A stretch of 64,000 nt of DNA from Ptychodera flava (Eukaryota > Hemichordata > Enteropneusta > Ptychoderidae): contig NC_091933.1 of assembly GCF_041260155.1 (NCBI RefSeq), positions 7,590,501 to 7,654,500 on the forward strand. The letters are read 5' to 3'. Below the pieces are notes generated by a model that made no database searches, was not told the origin of the DNA, and was given only the letters and a program-made list of their open reading frames with translations. Positions within the stretch are counted from its first letter, which is position 1, and every line of letters begins with the position of its first letter. The position numbers were made by a program, and so were the translations under genes. Below are positions 23,201 to 35,429 of the stretch, piece by piece.

Positions 23201-26200
23201 AGGCAACTCGCTCGCATCTATTATTTCTTTAGAAGAGACACGCCCTACCCGCTCCATTATCGAGAAGTCGAACATCCACGGCTTGGTATGTTGATGGCCT
23301 TTCTACTGTTGCAGTAACATTGGCTTTGAATACTGGTGAGTAGCCCATTTTAACTTGCACGTAAATGTTGGTCATTGCTGGCAGTTCCGTGACCAATGAT
23401 TTGCTGGTCGTTGTCGAGACGACAATTGGCTGTGTGTTGTACCGTGCGACGGACTTTACCAATGTTTCGACCTGCTGTTGACTACCAGTAAGTTCATACA
23501 GCCATATCCCAGGCTGGGAAAAGATTGAGATATTTTGAATACTGTACTTTAAAGTTTGCCCCTAGCTGATTGACATTTTCAAATCAATGAACATGGTTAC
23601 TGAATTCCGATCGACAGCATTGGAATTCGAGTTTGGAACTGAATTTACGACACACATTCTTCAAATATTCACCCTATTAGTAACCTCCCGAAGATATGTG
23701 ATATTTACAATTTTATTCAAAACACATCATTTTCTGTCCTTTATTCTTCGCATGTTTCGTTTTTACATGCGATAAATTGCATGTTGGCTCTCCAGCCTAC
23801 TGTATATTGATTGTTGAATCGGCTTTAATTGTTGTCAGCATTGAACCAGATATGAACTGAAAATGATCACGTGTTTCATTATATATTGCAGTTATGTGTA
23901 AATTTGAACCTTTGCTACATGTTTGCAACTTCACTGAAAGTATTATGATCAACATAATGAACAATAATCACCGCCGATTAATTCTAAAAGGTCATGAAGT
24001 ATACAAATATGTAATTAGCTGAAATAAAAATATTAAAGTTCTTTGACTGCTGTCATTGTATCACCATTTTATAGCAAGTGTAATTACCTTTGGCCAAGTC
24101 CTTCAAGCCATATATGCCGAGCTGTGAAAGCTCATTAGATATGCAAATTATAAATTAGCTGACATGAAACTGTGATATGACTTTCGATATTGTTTTCACC
24201 AGGTATAATCATCAATGTACATAGCATGTTTCGCCAACTTTGATCAAGTAAATCCCAGTCTATATCCCTAATAAGCAAAGTTCATTAAATATGTAAATTA
24301 GGAATTGACTTAAGTAAAAATGCTAAATGATTGTCAATAATGTTGTATCATGGTATCTGCAATATATGTAGCAAGTTTTGTCAACTTTGGTCAAGTAAAT
24401 TTAGATATATATCTCTAATTAGGAAAGTTCATTAAATATGCAAATTAGGAATTGGCTGAAGAGAAAATGCTTAATGACTTTCAGTAATATTGTATCATAG
24501 TAGCTCCAAATACATGTAGCAAGTTCAATCAACGTAGGTCCAGTCAATTCAAATATATATCCCTAATTAGCAAAGTTCATTAAATGTGCAAATTAGGAAT
24601 TGGCTAAAGTTAAAACGCTTAATGGCTTTCAATAATTTTAGATAATAGTATCTTTAATATACATACCAAGTTTGGTCAATTTTGATCGAGTCAAATCAGA
24701 CATATATCCCTAATTAGGAAAGTTCATTAAATATGCAAATTAGCAACTATCTTTCATGTCACCCCTTAATGGTTCCCACTGCTGATATATCTTGGTGTGA
24801 TCAACATTTGTAGCAAATCTCATCAAATTGTGTGTAGTCGTTTTTAATGTACATCCGTTTTTTTAAAATCATTAATTATGCAAATGAGCAAAAAGCATGC
24901 AAGCCACACCCATCAAAAACTAATCAGTTCTTGCCATTTGCTAACTGAATATATGTACCAGATTTGATTCTGATCTGATCAGCTTTTTATGAGATATCGG
25001 ACCAACAGACAGACACACAGACACACAGACACACAGACAGACAGACAGACATCGCTGCGACATATGCTCACGTGAGCAAAAAACGGGCATATTACGTATA
25101 CTTATATTCTCGGACAATGTAGGTTAAAAGTTTGATCCACATGGTAGCTTTTTTGTGGTATTCACTCAAGAGTATATCTCCAATCTTTCAAATTGGTAGC
25201 ATTGCGTATATACTAAGCGATCTTCAAGATTCAAAATCGTACCTCTGCGATGCCAGAGATCTCAATTGACACTGTCTTCGCCCCGTCGTCACTCTTGTAC
25301 TCGGGTGCAGAGGCATCAATAGCCGTCCCTTCCGGTCTGCGAAGGACAACAGATATCAGTGAAGTGGACCACAGGAAGAAAAACTTCGTGTGTCTCCCGA
25401 TGGTAGAGTCTATGATGATGGAACCAATTAAATTGCCCGCTGCAGGAATTTCCCGCTTCTCACTGTGCAACTTCATAGAAGAAAGGAAAAAAGTCATGAT
25501 CATCCAAGTTTCCAAATAGGTCTTTAACTGTTTAAGCTGGCACCACAACACAGTTATCTCGTGAATAAAGAAGGTCAAACCGCCAACATGTATACTTTCA
25601 AAAACAAGATATCTGTTTATGTCACATTCTATTTCATTACACAACAACAACAAAAATTAAGCAAGCCTAAATCGGAAAAGTTTACTTTGTCCCAACTCCG
25701 TAAAGTTAAGCATTGACTTTTAAAAAATTCAATGAAGAGTTTCCAAATCATGTTTCTGACAAATGTATACACGAATAATTCTTTATTTAATCGAGAATTC
25801 TTTGTTTTGAGAGGTAATTTCTTTTTCTTTGGGATGGCAACTTTACTTAGGACGTTACTCCACCTGTAAAAATACTACCCTGAGCCCATATTTATATAGC
25901 TATGATAGAAAGACGCTTTGTGAGATCATGATCTTAAAAAATGATGTCATATTTTAAGACTGAAACAGTAGAAACCAAGGCAAATGTCACCAGGTGGAGA
26001 ATTCATGTCAACTCACTTCAAATGGTACATTTGAGCTTCCCCATATCCTAGCATTGATGGTCGCCGTCAGAGCGTCGTTGAGTCCGGTGGAACTCTCACC
26101 CTCTCCGTGGAGAAAGGACAGTCCACCGGTATCGTCAGACAGACTTTGCAATTTCTCATCAGCTAAAGTTCCAAATGCCACTGTGTCAACACCGACACCT

Positions 26201-29200
26201 TTGCCAATCAAAGTTGGCTTCATATCAATAATACGAGGATAAGAACTACTCTCCTGGCCATCAGTGATCAACAGAATTATCCCTCCGCGAGCATTATTTC
26301 CTCCATTCTCAAGAACCTTTGAAATATAACAATATATATTAGCAATGGGAGCATTCGCTGTCTTCAAGAACACATTTCCACTTATGTTTCTAACCGCACG
26401 AATGATAATGTACATTGTTTCCTAGCTTGAATGTTCTTTCAAACTCTATTTGAAGATCTTATCTTGAATTAATTGGCCATTGAAAATAATACTAAATTTA
26501 AAGATGAACCAAAAATTGCCAAAGCATGATCGTGTTGTTTAGTTTCCGATTAAATATTTTTATTCAAATCTAATTCTGATTAAACTATCTAATTTTGAAG
26601 TGACCGCAATTCGATTTTGATATATTTTTCGAACACACTGTCACCTCTATACCACTTCGCAATCCACAACCAATGCAAGTTCCACCACTAGCTGTCGTCG
26701 GCAGCAGACTTGCCAAGTCTTCGCGATCCTGCAATGTCTTCAATTCTTTCAGATAGGACGTTATCGTTGCACTTGACGAGAAACTGACGATTCCAACTGA
26801 GTTCCCATCAGGCACAGTGGCCCGGATGTATTTTCTTGTCCCTTGGTTCAATATACTGATACGGTTGTTCTGTAAGTTTAGGTAGATAAAAGTAAGCAAA
26901 GAGGCATTCTAATTTCTTAAATACCCTTTCCCTTTACAATCTTTATCAAAAGTATCCTCTATGACATGGGGTACTTTTGTCGTACTTTTAATATATTGAT
27001 AAAGTTAGACAAATGCTAATTTTGACATTGACACCACATTAAATGTACAAGGAAATTCACGTTTATTATCCAAGATACTGGATTACAAAGACTGCGCTTG
27101 CATAATTATTTTGAGTACCCAATATATCCAATAAGATCACTCGAAACTGAAGAATTTTGCTCGCTTTGCAGTAGAAACCAAAGCGAAAGCTGCACTGTAA
27201 AAATATTCAAAATAATATATTGACTTATTGTTTAAAATATTTAAAGGTTTTAAAATTTAAATTATGCATACAAAAGGTTTCGAAAATGATCTGGCAAGGA
27301 AAAGTTATGAGAACTCGCTGTATAGGTTTGGGCTTCGTACTCTCCCTCCCGAAAAAAGGTAGTGCGTTGATAAAAAGAAAACCCTGGGATTATTTTGATG
27401 TTTTAAATTGTTCATTGTGGGCCCAGTGTACTCCAGTTATGTCGATCGACGAAGGGAATACTAATGTCATCACTATTTCTAAATCATTGTATAAGTTCTT
27501 TTCACCTCATGTAATGTATGTAGTTATCGAGTGATAAACCTGAATTTTTGACCTTAAACGGCAGTGTGCAATAGTCTTTCTTGAGATTCGAAACCTACGT
27601 CATTCATGCTTCCCGAGACGTCCAGTACCAGGACGATTCGAAGTGGAGCAGACTTGACCACACGGAAAGTCGGCGTGGTGTCAGTCACCTGCCGGACTGG
27701 ATTGTTGTCATTCTTGAAATCTTCTGACTCCAGCATTACGTCCCAGGCACTCCTGTATGAACACTGTATGTTCTGTTGGTTAGGAGCCATAGCATTGTGA
27801 AGGGACAATGGATCACCAGTGACGTCGCTGTGACAGAATTCAACGACCTTGAAGGGAAAACAGGGTCTTAGAGTTAAACCATCCTGGGTTCCTACATGTA
27901 CATGACACACGACGCAGATTTAACAATATTTATCGTCAACGGCAGATGTCAAAGACAACCTTTTCGGGATGTTTTCATTTCAAGGCACTGTCGGTCGATC
28001 GTGTTGTGATGGTTTGAATCGGAATTACAAAAAACATATAGCTATAGCCATACTAACTGTTAATTTGTTTGATGTATTTTTTACTCATTACTTAGGGATA
28101 ATGGTCCAAATAAGAAAGAAATAAAGTAGATTTCTCGGAAAGGTAAACATTTTTATATCGACACCGGAAGCTTGTAATATATTAAACCGGCCCTCCAATG
28201 TTCTAATGGTCAAAAAACTCGAAATATCTTATTGTTCATTAACTAATTAATTAATTAATTTTATTGTTTAATACTTCACTCTTTCTTCCCACGATCATCG
28301 GAAAATATCAATGCAGTAGTTAAGAAACTTGAATAATATATTATATCATATAACATGTCAACATAATTGATGTCACGAATAAATGTTATAGCCATACTGT
28401 GGATTAACCCGTTCGAACACTTACAGAGCTCAGGAAACTCATATGCATGTAAGACCCTGTTGCTTGGTTATTCTCAAGCTGTGGATAAAATCTGCAGTGC
28501 TGGTCCGGTAGTACGCGATTCTTTGAATTCAAGCTACATTGTTCCCCTGTCCTAGAATCGTACTCCTTTCCCAATATGAATCTTGAACATCCCGTTTGCT
28601 CGACCTGTCCCTTTTCGTTCAAGTAAAAGTGTTCGTTGTCGTTGGTGGCGTACTCATCAAACAAACCCCACCTCAGATGTCCCCATTCATGTACGATAAC
28701 CTTTTCTGAAAAATATAAGACATTAAAAAGACGTCTCGTTGACTGATCCTTAATAAGCAGCCCACTGTTTTGTCATTAGAAATAAACTTATGTACTTTGA
28801 AGCTGACGATTCTGCAAATATGTACGTAATGTGTGCATTATCCCTAAATTTAACAAAAAACTCTATGACCTTTAAAATCAATTCATACCAGTGTGTAATA
28901 TTTTACCATTACCGGCTCTGAAGACATGTATTGCCGGTGTCAACTTTGATTTGTAAAGGAAATTCAATTACTGTCCAAGTAAATAAATAATCAAGTTCCA
29001 AATTATAGTATCCTTAATGGACAAATGAAAGTCATACACCACCGTTTTTCTTTAGATACGAACAATTAATTTTATAGAAGGTATGAACGCTGGTTTTAGA
29101 CCAAAACACTGACAAGCCGGCAAAATGTATGGATGACACTTTAGACCGATGGTCTTCACCACTGGGCATAGAATCAGGTAAGACACTGCTGGTGACAGTG

Positions 29201-31171
29201 GAACCTATTTGTATTCAAAGTAGGACTGGCATTCAATAGATGAATCCGTTGTGGTCATGATGTTATACAAACTGTTCCTTCTTTCATTTTTATCACAATC
29301 GGGGGATATGTGGTATAGTTTATTATTTAAAAGGTTGAGAAATCCTGGACAAGGCGAAAAACGTCCACTGGGTCACACTAATGGAAAGTATCAAGTTTAC
29401 AGTTTTGTTCGTATGTTATTTGTCAATGTGATTTAACCATGCGATGAAAATTTTTATTTTCATTCTTTTTAAAAAAAGAAATATGGACGGGGGAAATTGT
29501 GTGATAACTAATCGGAAAAGTCACTTTCGCCCACTAAAGCGATGTATTCATTGCTCTGATAGAGTTTGTGTACGATGTATGATGGCGAGTATGTGAGTGC
29601 GAGTGCTTCATTAACTCTGCAGCCTGTGAAGGAGTCACAGTCAGAAAAAATGTAACAACTTAGCTCGGTTATTGAACCACTCTTTTTAAGGGTGGAGATT
29701 TGGCCGAGAGGTTTTGACTGTGATATCTTCGCTAGCCTGAGATTACTGGGTGTTAGTTCGAATCCAATCGAAAATATGCTATTTTTATAACTACCATTTT
29801 CGTTACTGTATGATTTTTAAAGAAATAAGGTCATAACAAGTAGGGATAACATGTCAATTTTAAACGTTGTCATTTCTTTCACCCTTTTGTAGTTCCAATA
29901 ATGTCAAGTGACCGTATACACTGCAGAGAGGTTGCAAACCCGATGCAAGATTCGCAAACAGACGCAATTCTTCATCATGACGCAGACGTTCTTAAAATAT
30001 TCTGATTCCAGGGCGCAGCCTCACCGAATTGCCAGGGGGGCGAACCTAGCTTAGCTAGAATTTGGGTAATTTACATAAATTTACTGATCGACATTGTGGA
30101 AAATTTCAAGGGGGCCTGCCAATCCCCACAGGTTACGGCGTCGAATTATCATGTCCGTACACGTCACAGTCTGATGTCGAAGGTCAACAAGACATAACTT
30201 ATTCATCCCCCAAAAAGACGTTACACTAATAGCGACATTTGACTAAACTTTCCCTTGGCCTGTTTCGACGCTGTGGCGGCAAGGGTAGAATAGTTCGCGT
30301 CTGTAGGCGGTGCTTTTGTAAGATAAGGTCATTTTACCGGGCATTAGTTATACTGTTCATATAAAATGCATGATTAACCGGGAAGACCGCTATATATCGA
30401 TCCAACCCCATTTTCACCGAGTTGCATAAACGCGTATATCTGTGCAGTGCAGTTTTACCAAAGTCGCGATAGCTCTGCACATAGCGTATAAAAATCGTTT
30501 TGTTCACCGTGACCGACTTTTGACAAGTCCACGACCAATGTCTACAACCTTAAAGCCAATTTGATGGCTGCAAACATATTTTGAATTTGCGAAAAATCAT
30601 GGCGTTGAAGAAGCTGTTACAACTAAATAATATTTGCACAAATTGTATGTTAAAAGACTCTGAGAATACAATGTTTGGCACTATATGGTAAAATTCGAAA
30701 GATTGTCTACCTGGTTCACCGTACTTGTACGTAGTCCATTGTTTGTCCAGAATAAACTTGTCTGTCAGGTGTATATACTCAGCTTCTTCTCCACAAGAAC
30801 CAAACTGATTGGTGTATGGCGTTTCTCTCCCGACGTTCCCATGTTTCGTTACAATGATGTTGGCGGCTGCAAACATCTCTGTGGTAGCTGTGCCGCTTGC
30901 TAAGTTTGAGCTCCAGGTGTTTGGCAGCAAAATGGTGATTTTCTTGAAGAAAGCCCGCTGTTGCGTAGCCCTGTAGAGTGCACCCGAGGCATCGATGAAT
31001 ATATCCTATGTGGAGCACATTACAACAAAGTCAATGTCTGTCATATTTATCATGATGTAATGTGACATTTCAAAAACCATACGGCATTACACAAATTAGC
31101 CGTCGATCAGTAAATTAGGATTTTATCGTCTGCAGAGACTCAAAATGCTTATATTTGAATGACTCATAGAG

Positions 31172-31225
<54 letters not shown>

Positions 31226-32696
31226 TATTTATATATAATCCCATGGTATTTTTCTCTGTTTGACGTCATCGTATACGAGTGTTTTTCGCTGAGCCGTACA
31301 ACTTCGAGCCGAAGGCGAGAAGTTGTGCGGCTCCGCGAAAAACACGAGTATACGATGACGTCAAACAGAGAAAAATACCATGGGATTATATATTTATCAC
31401 ATGAACAGTCTTCTTATTTTTCTTTTGACGTGAATGGATCAGAATTATCGCAACAAATTGCACGAATTTCGTCGCGATTTGTGTTTTACTTACGCGGATT
31501 ACTTTCATTTAAAGAGTAAAGCGGCCCGTCACCCAGGAGATACTTTCATTCATAAATCCCATCAAGCTGAAATTTGCTACATCAAATGGTATCTCCACCA
31601 ACCAGATGTACGGATTCGGTCACGTGAACCTGTCAATCATTGTCTCGCGCTGTACCGATGCCAAGGCAAGTCAGCCATCGGTACGGTGGACATAACTTGA
31701 AATCATCGTGCTAGCGACGGATTGTGACAAATAGATTTATGAAGTAAATGCAACGACACGATCGAAACAGTAATTCTCATTCTCAGAGATTCCGTGGCTT
31801 TTCAAAATATCACACAAGTTTACGACCGTGGCGAGAGAGAAAGATTCCGTTCGATGACACACAGAGTGTACCTCATTGCATGTTTGTACCCACAACGCTG
31901 CCGTCACCGGTCTCTGCAATGCCGGTGTCAACTCGTTAATCCTGATCTCGGTCGTCAATGTTTTCGTCTTAAGGACTTTGCAGTGACATGTATCTCACCC
32001 GTAGATACATCCTAATTTTACTTGACGGAAACTCTGTTTTGAGTGTTTTCTGAGTCAACTTTCGAAGTACATCGGATTCCAAAGCGCTGCAATGCATACA
32101 GCTCAACAGTTATTGTCTTCGCTATGTAGCGAAGACAGCCTTCCGCCGCGCTACAGGTTTGATTCCGAGCAAGAATTTACGGAAGTTTTTGTATGATGAA
32201 GGAAATTTATCGTTGTAGTCGAATGACTCTATGCTTGTGCCTGTATGTCGCTTTTCCGAAGATTATACTGTACTCATTTATTCAGTTGAACTTCCGTTGA
32301 GGTGAAGATTTCAGGTTTATCGCCAACCGGGATCGCCAGGTACAACGTCCACATTGACTCATTGAGCCTTACGAGGCGACTCGACTGGATCGGCGGTATT
32401 CCCATTCGATTCTCGGGAACAGCTATAGTTTAAGCGACTCGAAATTTCGCTGGACATACCTTCTGTGTTTCCATGTGTGGATTTATCGGGTCACCTTTTT
32501 GGAAAAAGTGTCATGAGAGCACGGCATCGATCACGACAAATCGGTCTATGTTCACGTCGCGACTCGCATATATGAACGGTACCGTGCAAGAAAAAAGTTC
32601 CGGTTGATGACGTACAACAGGGGTAATTCGGATTTCTTATCCGTCCTGTTCTACGTCACACAGGTGAGAAGGTGAGAATTCGGGCCAGTTCATGTG

Positions 32697-32743
<47 letters not shown>

Positions 32744-35429
32744 CTCGAAATGTACAAATGTCATAGTTGGAAATAACAGTGCTCGATGTTGAAAAGCAGA
32801 GCGTCATAAATAATAAAAGTACAAATATCAAATATTACATATGAAATGCCAACACCACAATACAATATAATAGTACGTCCAAACCGTACGAAAGAGAGTG
32901 TGGGGCCAAGGACATTTTAATTCTGTATATATTCGACCACCATTATATTTGCTGTATGTACACATAACTATTAACCACGGTTACTCTACTTTGGGCTTCC
33001 TGATAATATAAAGTTATTTCGAGCGATCATGTGCACGTTCAATATTCAGGGTCCGTACTTAACTCATGTCGTGATCAGTCTTGAGATTGGCAAATTTCAA
33101 TAGGGCGATCAAGAGAGCTGAAAGATCTTGCGTGCTAGGGCTTTAATTTTGTAGGTCCACAGACGTCAAACTGTGCAGAGTTATTGCATACATACACCAG
33201 CCAAACGCAAAGTGCAGTGGTTTCATTTTAGTGTACTTTGCGTTGTTTGCACTTCTGTTCTGACCTCACAAAGATCATATAAAGCTAACCTCCGCACCTG
33301 CTATACAACACATGAAGCATAGCGTATACGTAGCAACCCAAGGCTACAGAAACTATTGCCTATTCCTAATAACTCGGACAGTGCCGCAGTGCGTGTCACC
33401 AGTGCGTGTGTACGTGACGTACGTTTGTGGCGGTTCCACATTTAGGCATGAGCTAAGCCGGAAATTGGGGACGGGATAGTAGACGTAGAGGGGCATGCAT
33501 AGACAATTTGTTCCTGCCTGTGACGAGCAAGAGAATTTCTGCTCGCAAAAACCACATCACTAGTAATGGTCTACTTAAACTACTAAGAACGCGCGATAAG
33601 GCGTCCATGAGTCGTGTACAGACCGTATAAGAAACTATTGTTAGAATAAACGTTTGACCTTGCAGACGGAGACGAAGCCCTCCCGAGTCAACAGCTGTAA
33701 TGAAAATCATTGCCATTGATTAGCTCCTATCCTTCATTATGTACTAAGTTCACATCAAAATTAACTGAGTGACATTTTCTGCTTAAAACAGCTAAACTCC
33801 ATTCGTCTGATACAGCTGCAAAAATGAAAGGCCAAAGGGAAACTGAAGTTGACAGGCTGAAGCAAAACGAAAGAATCTGACGGAGTATTCAAGACTAAAA
33901 TGTAGAAATGGAAGATATCTACGGAGCAAATGAAAAGTAAAGTTGTTTATCAAAGTATAAAGTAAGTAGGGGTCTCTTAATAAAATATCTAATTCAAATA
34001 TTACCAACAGTACAATTTATTCAACATAAATATTTGAGCCAAAAGAAGAACGAGAATGTACCAAAATGTTAATGACAAAGTGTGTTTCGCAAAATCCATT
34101 TAAGGTAATGTGCGACCGTGACTCTAAAGAAAGACTTAAACGTTTGCCCAAACCTGCACATGCGCGCCTTATGGAAATCTTTTTTTTTTAAATCAAAAGG
34201 TAAAACTTGGGGATCACCATCCAAATTTTCATACCTAGGAAACTTTGGCAAATTACTTTAAATTTACGGATATTTGAAATTCAAAATTGCTCCATCCTCG
34301 ATGTCTACTGAGTGATGAAAACTTCCTTTACCAGACAGTCCTCACATTTTCAATTAGTGTACAGAAAAAAAGGGTTGGTAAAATTTGAGAATTTGAATAT
34401 GTGTCCCCGAATCTCATTCTACCTTAAATGTAGTTCAAGGTTCGTTACGGTGAAGATGTGGAAATTGGACATATATTGAGCCTCAACTTGTGTTGGGACA
34501 GGTCACTGCTATTATTTTAGCCAGCTTGCTATTTCCTAGAGTAGTGGTGTCATTTTGGAAGAGCGAAAAAAAACACACCATCTTACCGCGCTAGATCGAA
34601 GGGCGATTTCGTGAAATGCGACGGCAGGCTTTGATAGTTAGTAAATGACACAAAAGTTATATAAACCGTATTTTGTTGGCAGTAGAAAAAATTGTCGCAT
34701 GAATCTCGGCCACCGCTATTGTCAGAAAGACCTCTATGTAACCATTAAAATACAGGCTGTAGATCTCTTATGTGGGTAGTGGAGCTGGTCACAACATGGC
34801 AAAATATCTATTCAATTCCCTGATAAAGTCACATTTAACCCACTCTAGTTGCGTACCATTTTGCTTCTATGGCATCGTACAATTGCAAAACACATTCGGC
34901 TGTATAATGCACGCATTTGAGCAGTCACGTAGTGTGATCATATTGTGGTATTGTTCACTGCTTTACTGCTAATCGGTTGCGTTGGCAACATGACAGTATG
35001 TTGTCGTAGCAACAGTAGATCAATTGTAGAGCCGTTCCAATGGCGACTAAATATGCGGTAGTGATCATGGTGAACCAGAAATGACTGTTTTATACTCTGT
35101 GTCAGACTTAAGACCAGGTTGATACAACAACAAAAATGCAGCTCAAATTCTCCCTAAAAGTTGGTATAGTTTGACCGTTCATAGTACAGACATTGAATTT
35201 TGTAAATGTATAAAATGTATCAGCGCACCTTGAGGTTTTCTATCAGTGCAGCGTCTTCTCGTACATTTTCGTCTATGGCTATCAAGATCCCGGTGTATTC
35301 ATTATTCTCCAACAAAATTTTCGATTTCGGGAGAAACGCCAGACTACAGGACAGGAGTACCAGAAATGTGACGCAAGCTGACAAAATATGGCTTTTAGTT
35401 GTCATGCTGGAAGAGTCTGAATACTGCAT
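19749..35429 (-). CDS. CLCA: CLCA-family gene C, complete, 11 exons
   Basis: Minus-strand exons in transcript order are 35429-35229, 31005-30711, 28705-28425, 27847-27599, 26869-26645, 26316-26017, 25470-25243, 23513-23249, 22971-22795, 22214-21996 and 20239-19749. All have GT-AG borders and give one open frame of about 976 codons. Features: signal peptide, HEWGHLRWGLFDEYATN (HEWGH at 171-175), VWA MIDAS DVSGSMND (335-342), LLITDGQESS, fibronectin-like region, and membrane segment LVVGCSLAGVAVVAVLITSL with tail KKRKIHNLDAD. HExxH and MIDAS are intact, so it is probably functional. It diverges more from A and B than those do from each other. Two start codons are possible (35427-35429 or 35403-35405), both before the hydrophobic leader. 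Confidence 0.92.
20640..21325. repeat. Imperfect foldback element in intron 10 of gene C
   Basis: The stretch 20640-20850 and the reverse complement of 21130-21325 share TTTCAAGACAAGAA, GACCTTT, TTAATAAGCTCA-like and ACCCCGTAAATTA blocks, then CCATTGTTTACATAACTA and CACGTGA, then AGGTAATTTGCATAA. Arms of about 200 bases flank about 280 bases. Mismatches are many, so this is an old foldback or MITE-like insertion. Confidence 0.65.
23985..25080. repeat. Tandem array of ~147-bp units with ATGCAAAT, plus tail
   Basis: The phrase AAAGTTCATTAAATATGCAA and its variants start near 23987, 24127, 24278, 24424, 24572, 24719 and 24866, a period of 140-151 bases (mostly 146-148). Each unit also has a TTGGTCAA-type block. 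The array ends in a CAGA/CACA microsatellite (25008-25050) and a terminal GCTCACGTGAGC palindrome at about 25067-25078. It lies in intron 7 of gene C. No coding potential is seen. Confidence 0.75.
27599..27847 (-). CDS. CLCA: Gene C exon 4: start of VWA domain
   Basis: It encodes VVEFCHSDVTGDPLSLHNAM, QCSYRSAWDVMLESEDF and ends LRIVLVLDVSGSMND. It is nearly identical to gene B exon 4 at DNA level, far closer than neighbouring exons, which suggests gene conversion between B and C here. Confidence 0.9.
28425..28705 (-). CDS. CLCA: Gene C exon 3: HEWGH metalloprotease motif
   Basis: It encodes KVIVHEWGHLRWGLFDEYAT, EQTGCSRFILGKEYD and QHCRFYPQLE. The catalytic HExxH is intact. It ends at a GTAAGT donor. 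Confidence 0.9.
29690..29775 (+). repeat. tRNA-like sequence, possible SINE head
   Basis: TGGCCGAGAGGT at 29701 resembles the A box of Leu/Ser tRNAs, and GTTCGAATCC at 29756-29765 matches the B box consensus with suitable spacing. The acceptor stem ends do not pair, so a working tRNA is unlikely. A tRNA-derived SINE 5' end or a decayed tRNA copy in intron 2 of gene C is the better reading. Confidence 0.45.
31174..31230. repeat. (TA)n microsatellite
   Basis: A TA run abuts the left end of palindrome P2 in intron 1 of gene C. Confidence 0.95.
31229..31394. repeat. Long palindrome P2
   Basis: An almost perfect inverted repeat of about 166 bases. The left arm begins TATATAATCCCATGGTATTT and the right arm ends in its reverse complement. 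The tip at 31305-31319 is CGAGCCGAAGGCGAG: a GAA triloop, a CC/GG stem and a tandem G.A mismatch. The arms are unrelated to those of P1 or P3-P5. It contains the palindromic TGACGTCA (CRE-like) core of a TTGACGTCATC stretch in both arms. Confidence 0.85.
31384..32701. mobile_element. Possible ~1.3 kb TIR element next to P2
   Basis: A short inverted repeat, ATCACATGAAC at about 31396 and GTTCATGTGAT at about 32688-32698, bounds this stretch, which has TA runs on both outer sides. It includes a 22-base palindrome GTCTTCGCTATGTAGCGAAG(AC) at about 32118-32139. No transposase is recognised. It may be one non-autonomous element with P2 as part of its left end. Confidence 0.35.
32697..32743. repeat. 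(TA)n microsatellite
   Basis: A TA run with one interruption lies in intron 1 of gene C, at the right edge of the proposed P2-linked element. Confidence 0.9.
34110..34440 (+). repeat. Dispersed repeat, copy 3 (diverged)
   Basis: It shares ACTTGGGGATCACCAT, ATATTTGAAATTCAAAATTG and TCTCATTCTACCTT, in the same order as the copy at 6290. It is the most diverged of the three, and lies in intron 1 of gene C. Confidence 0.5.
35229..35429 (-). CDS. CLCA: Gene C exon 1: start and signal peptide
   Basis: It encodes MQYSDSSSMTTKSHILSACV, a hydrophobic stretch TFLVLLSCSLAF, then LLENNEYTGILIAIDENV as in genes B and D. It is phase 0 with a GTGCGC donor. Confidence 0.85.

Noticed and set aside
23985-24900. 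Spacer-repeat array resembling CRISPR
   Set aside because: The whole 147-bp period is repeated with divergence, so there are no unique spacers.
29701-29770. Functional tRNA gene
   Set aside because: A and B boxes are present but the acceptor stem does not pair; listed as a tRNA-like repeat instead.
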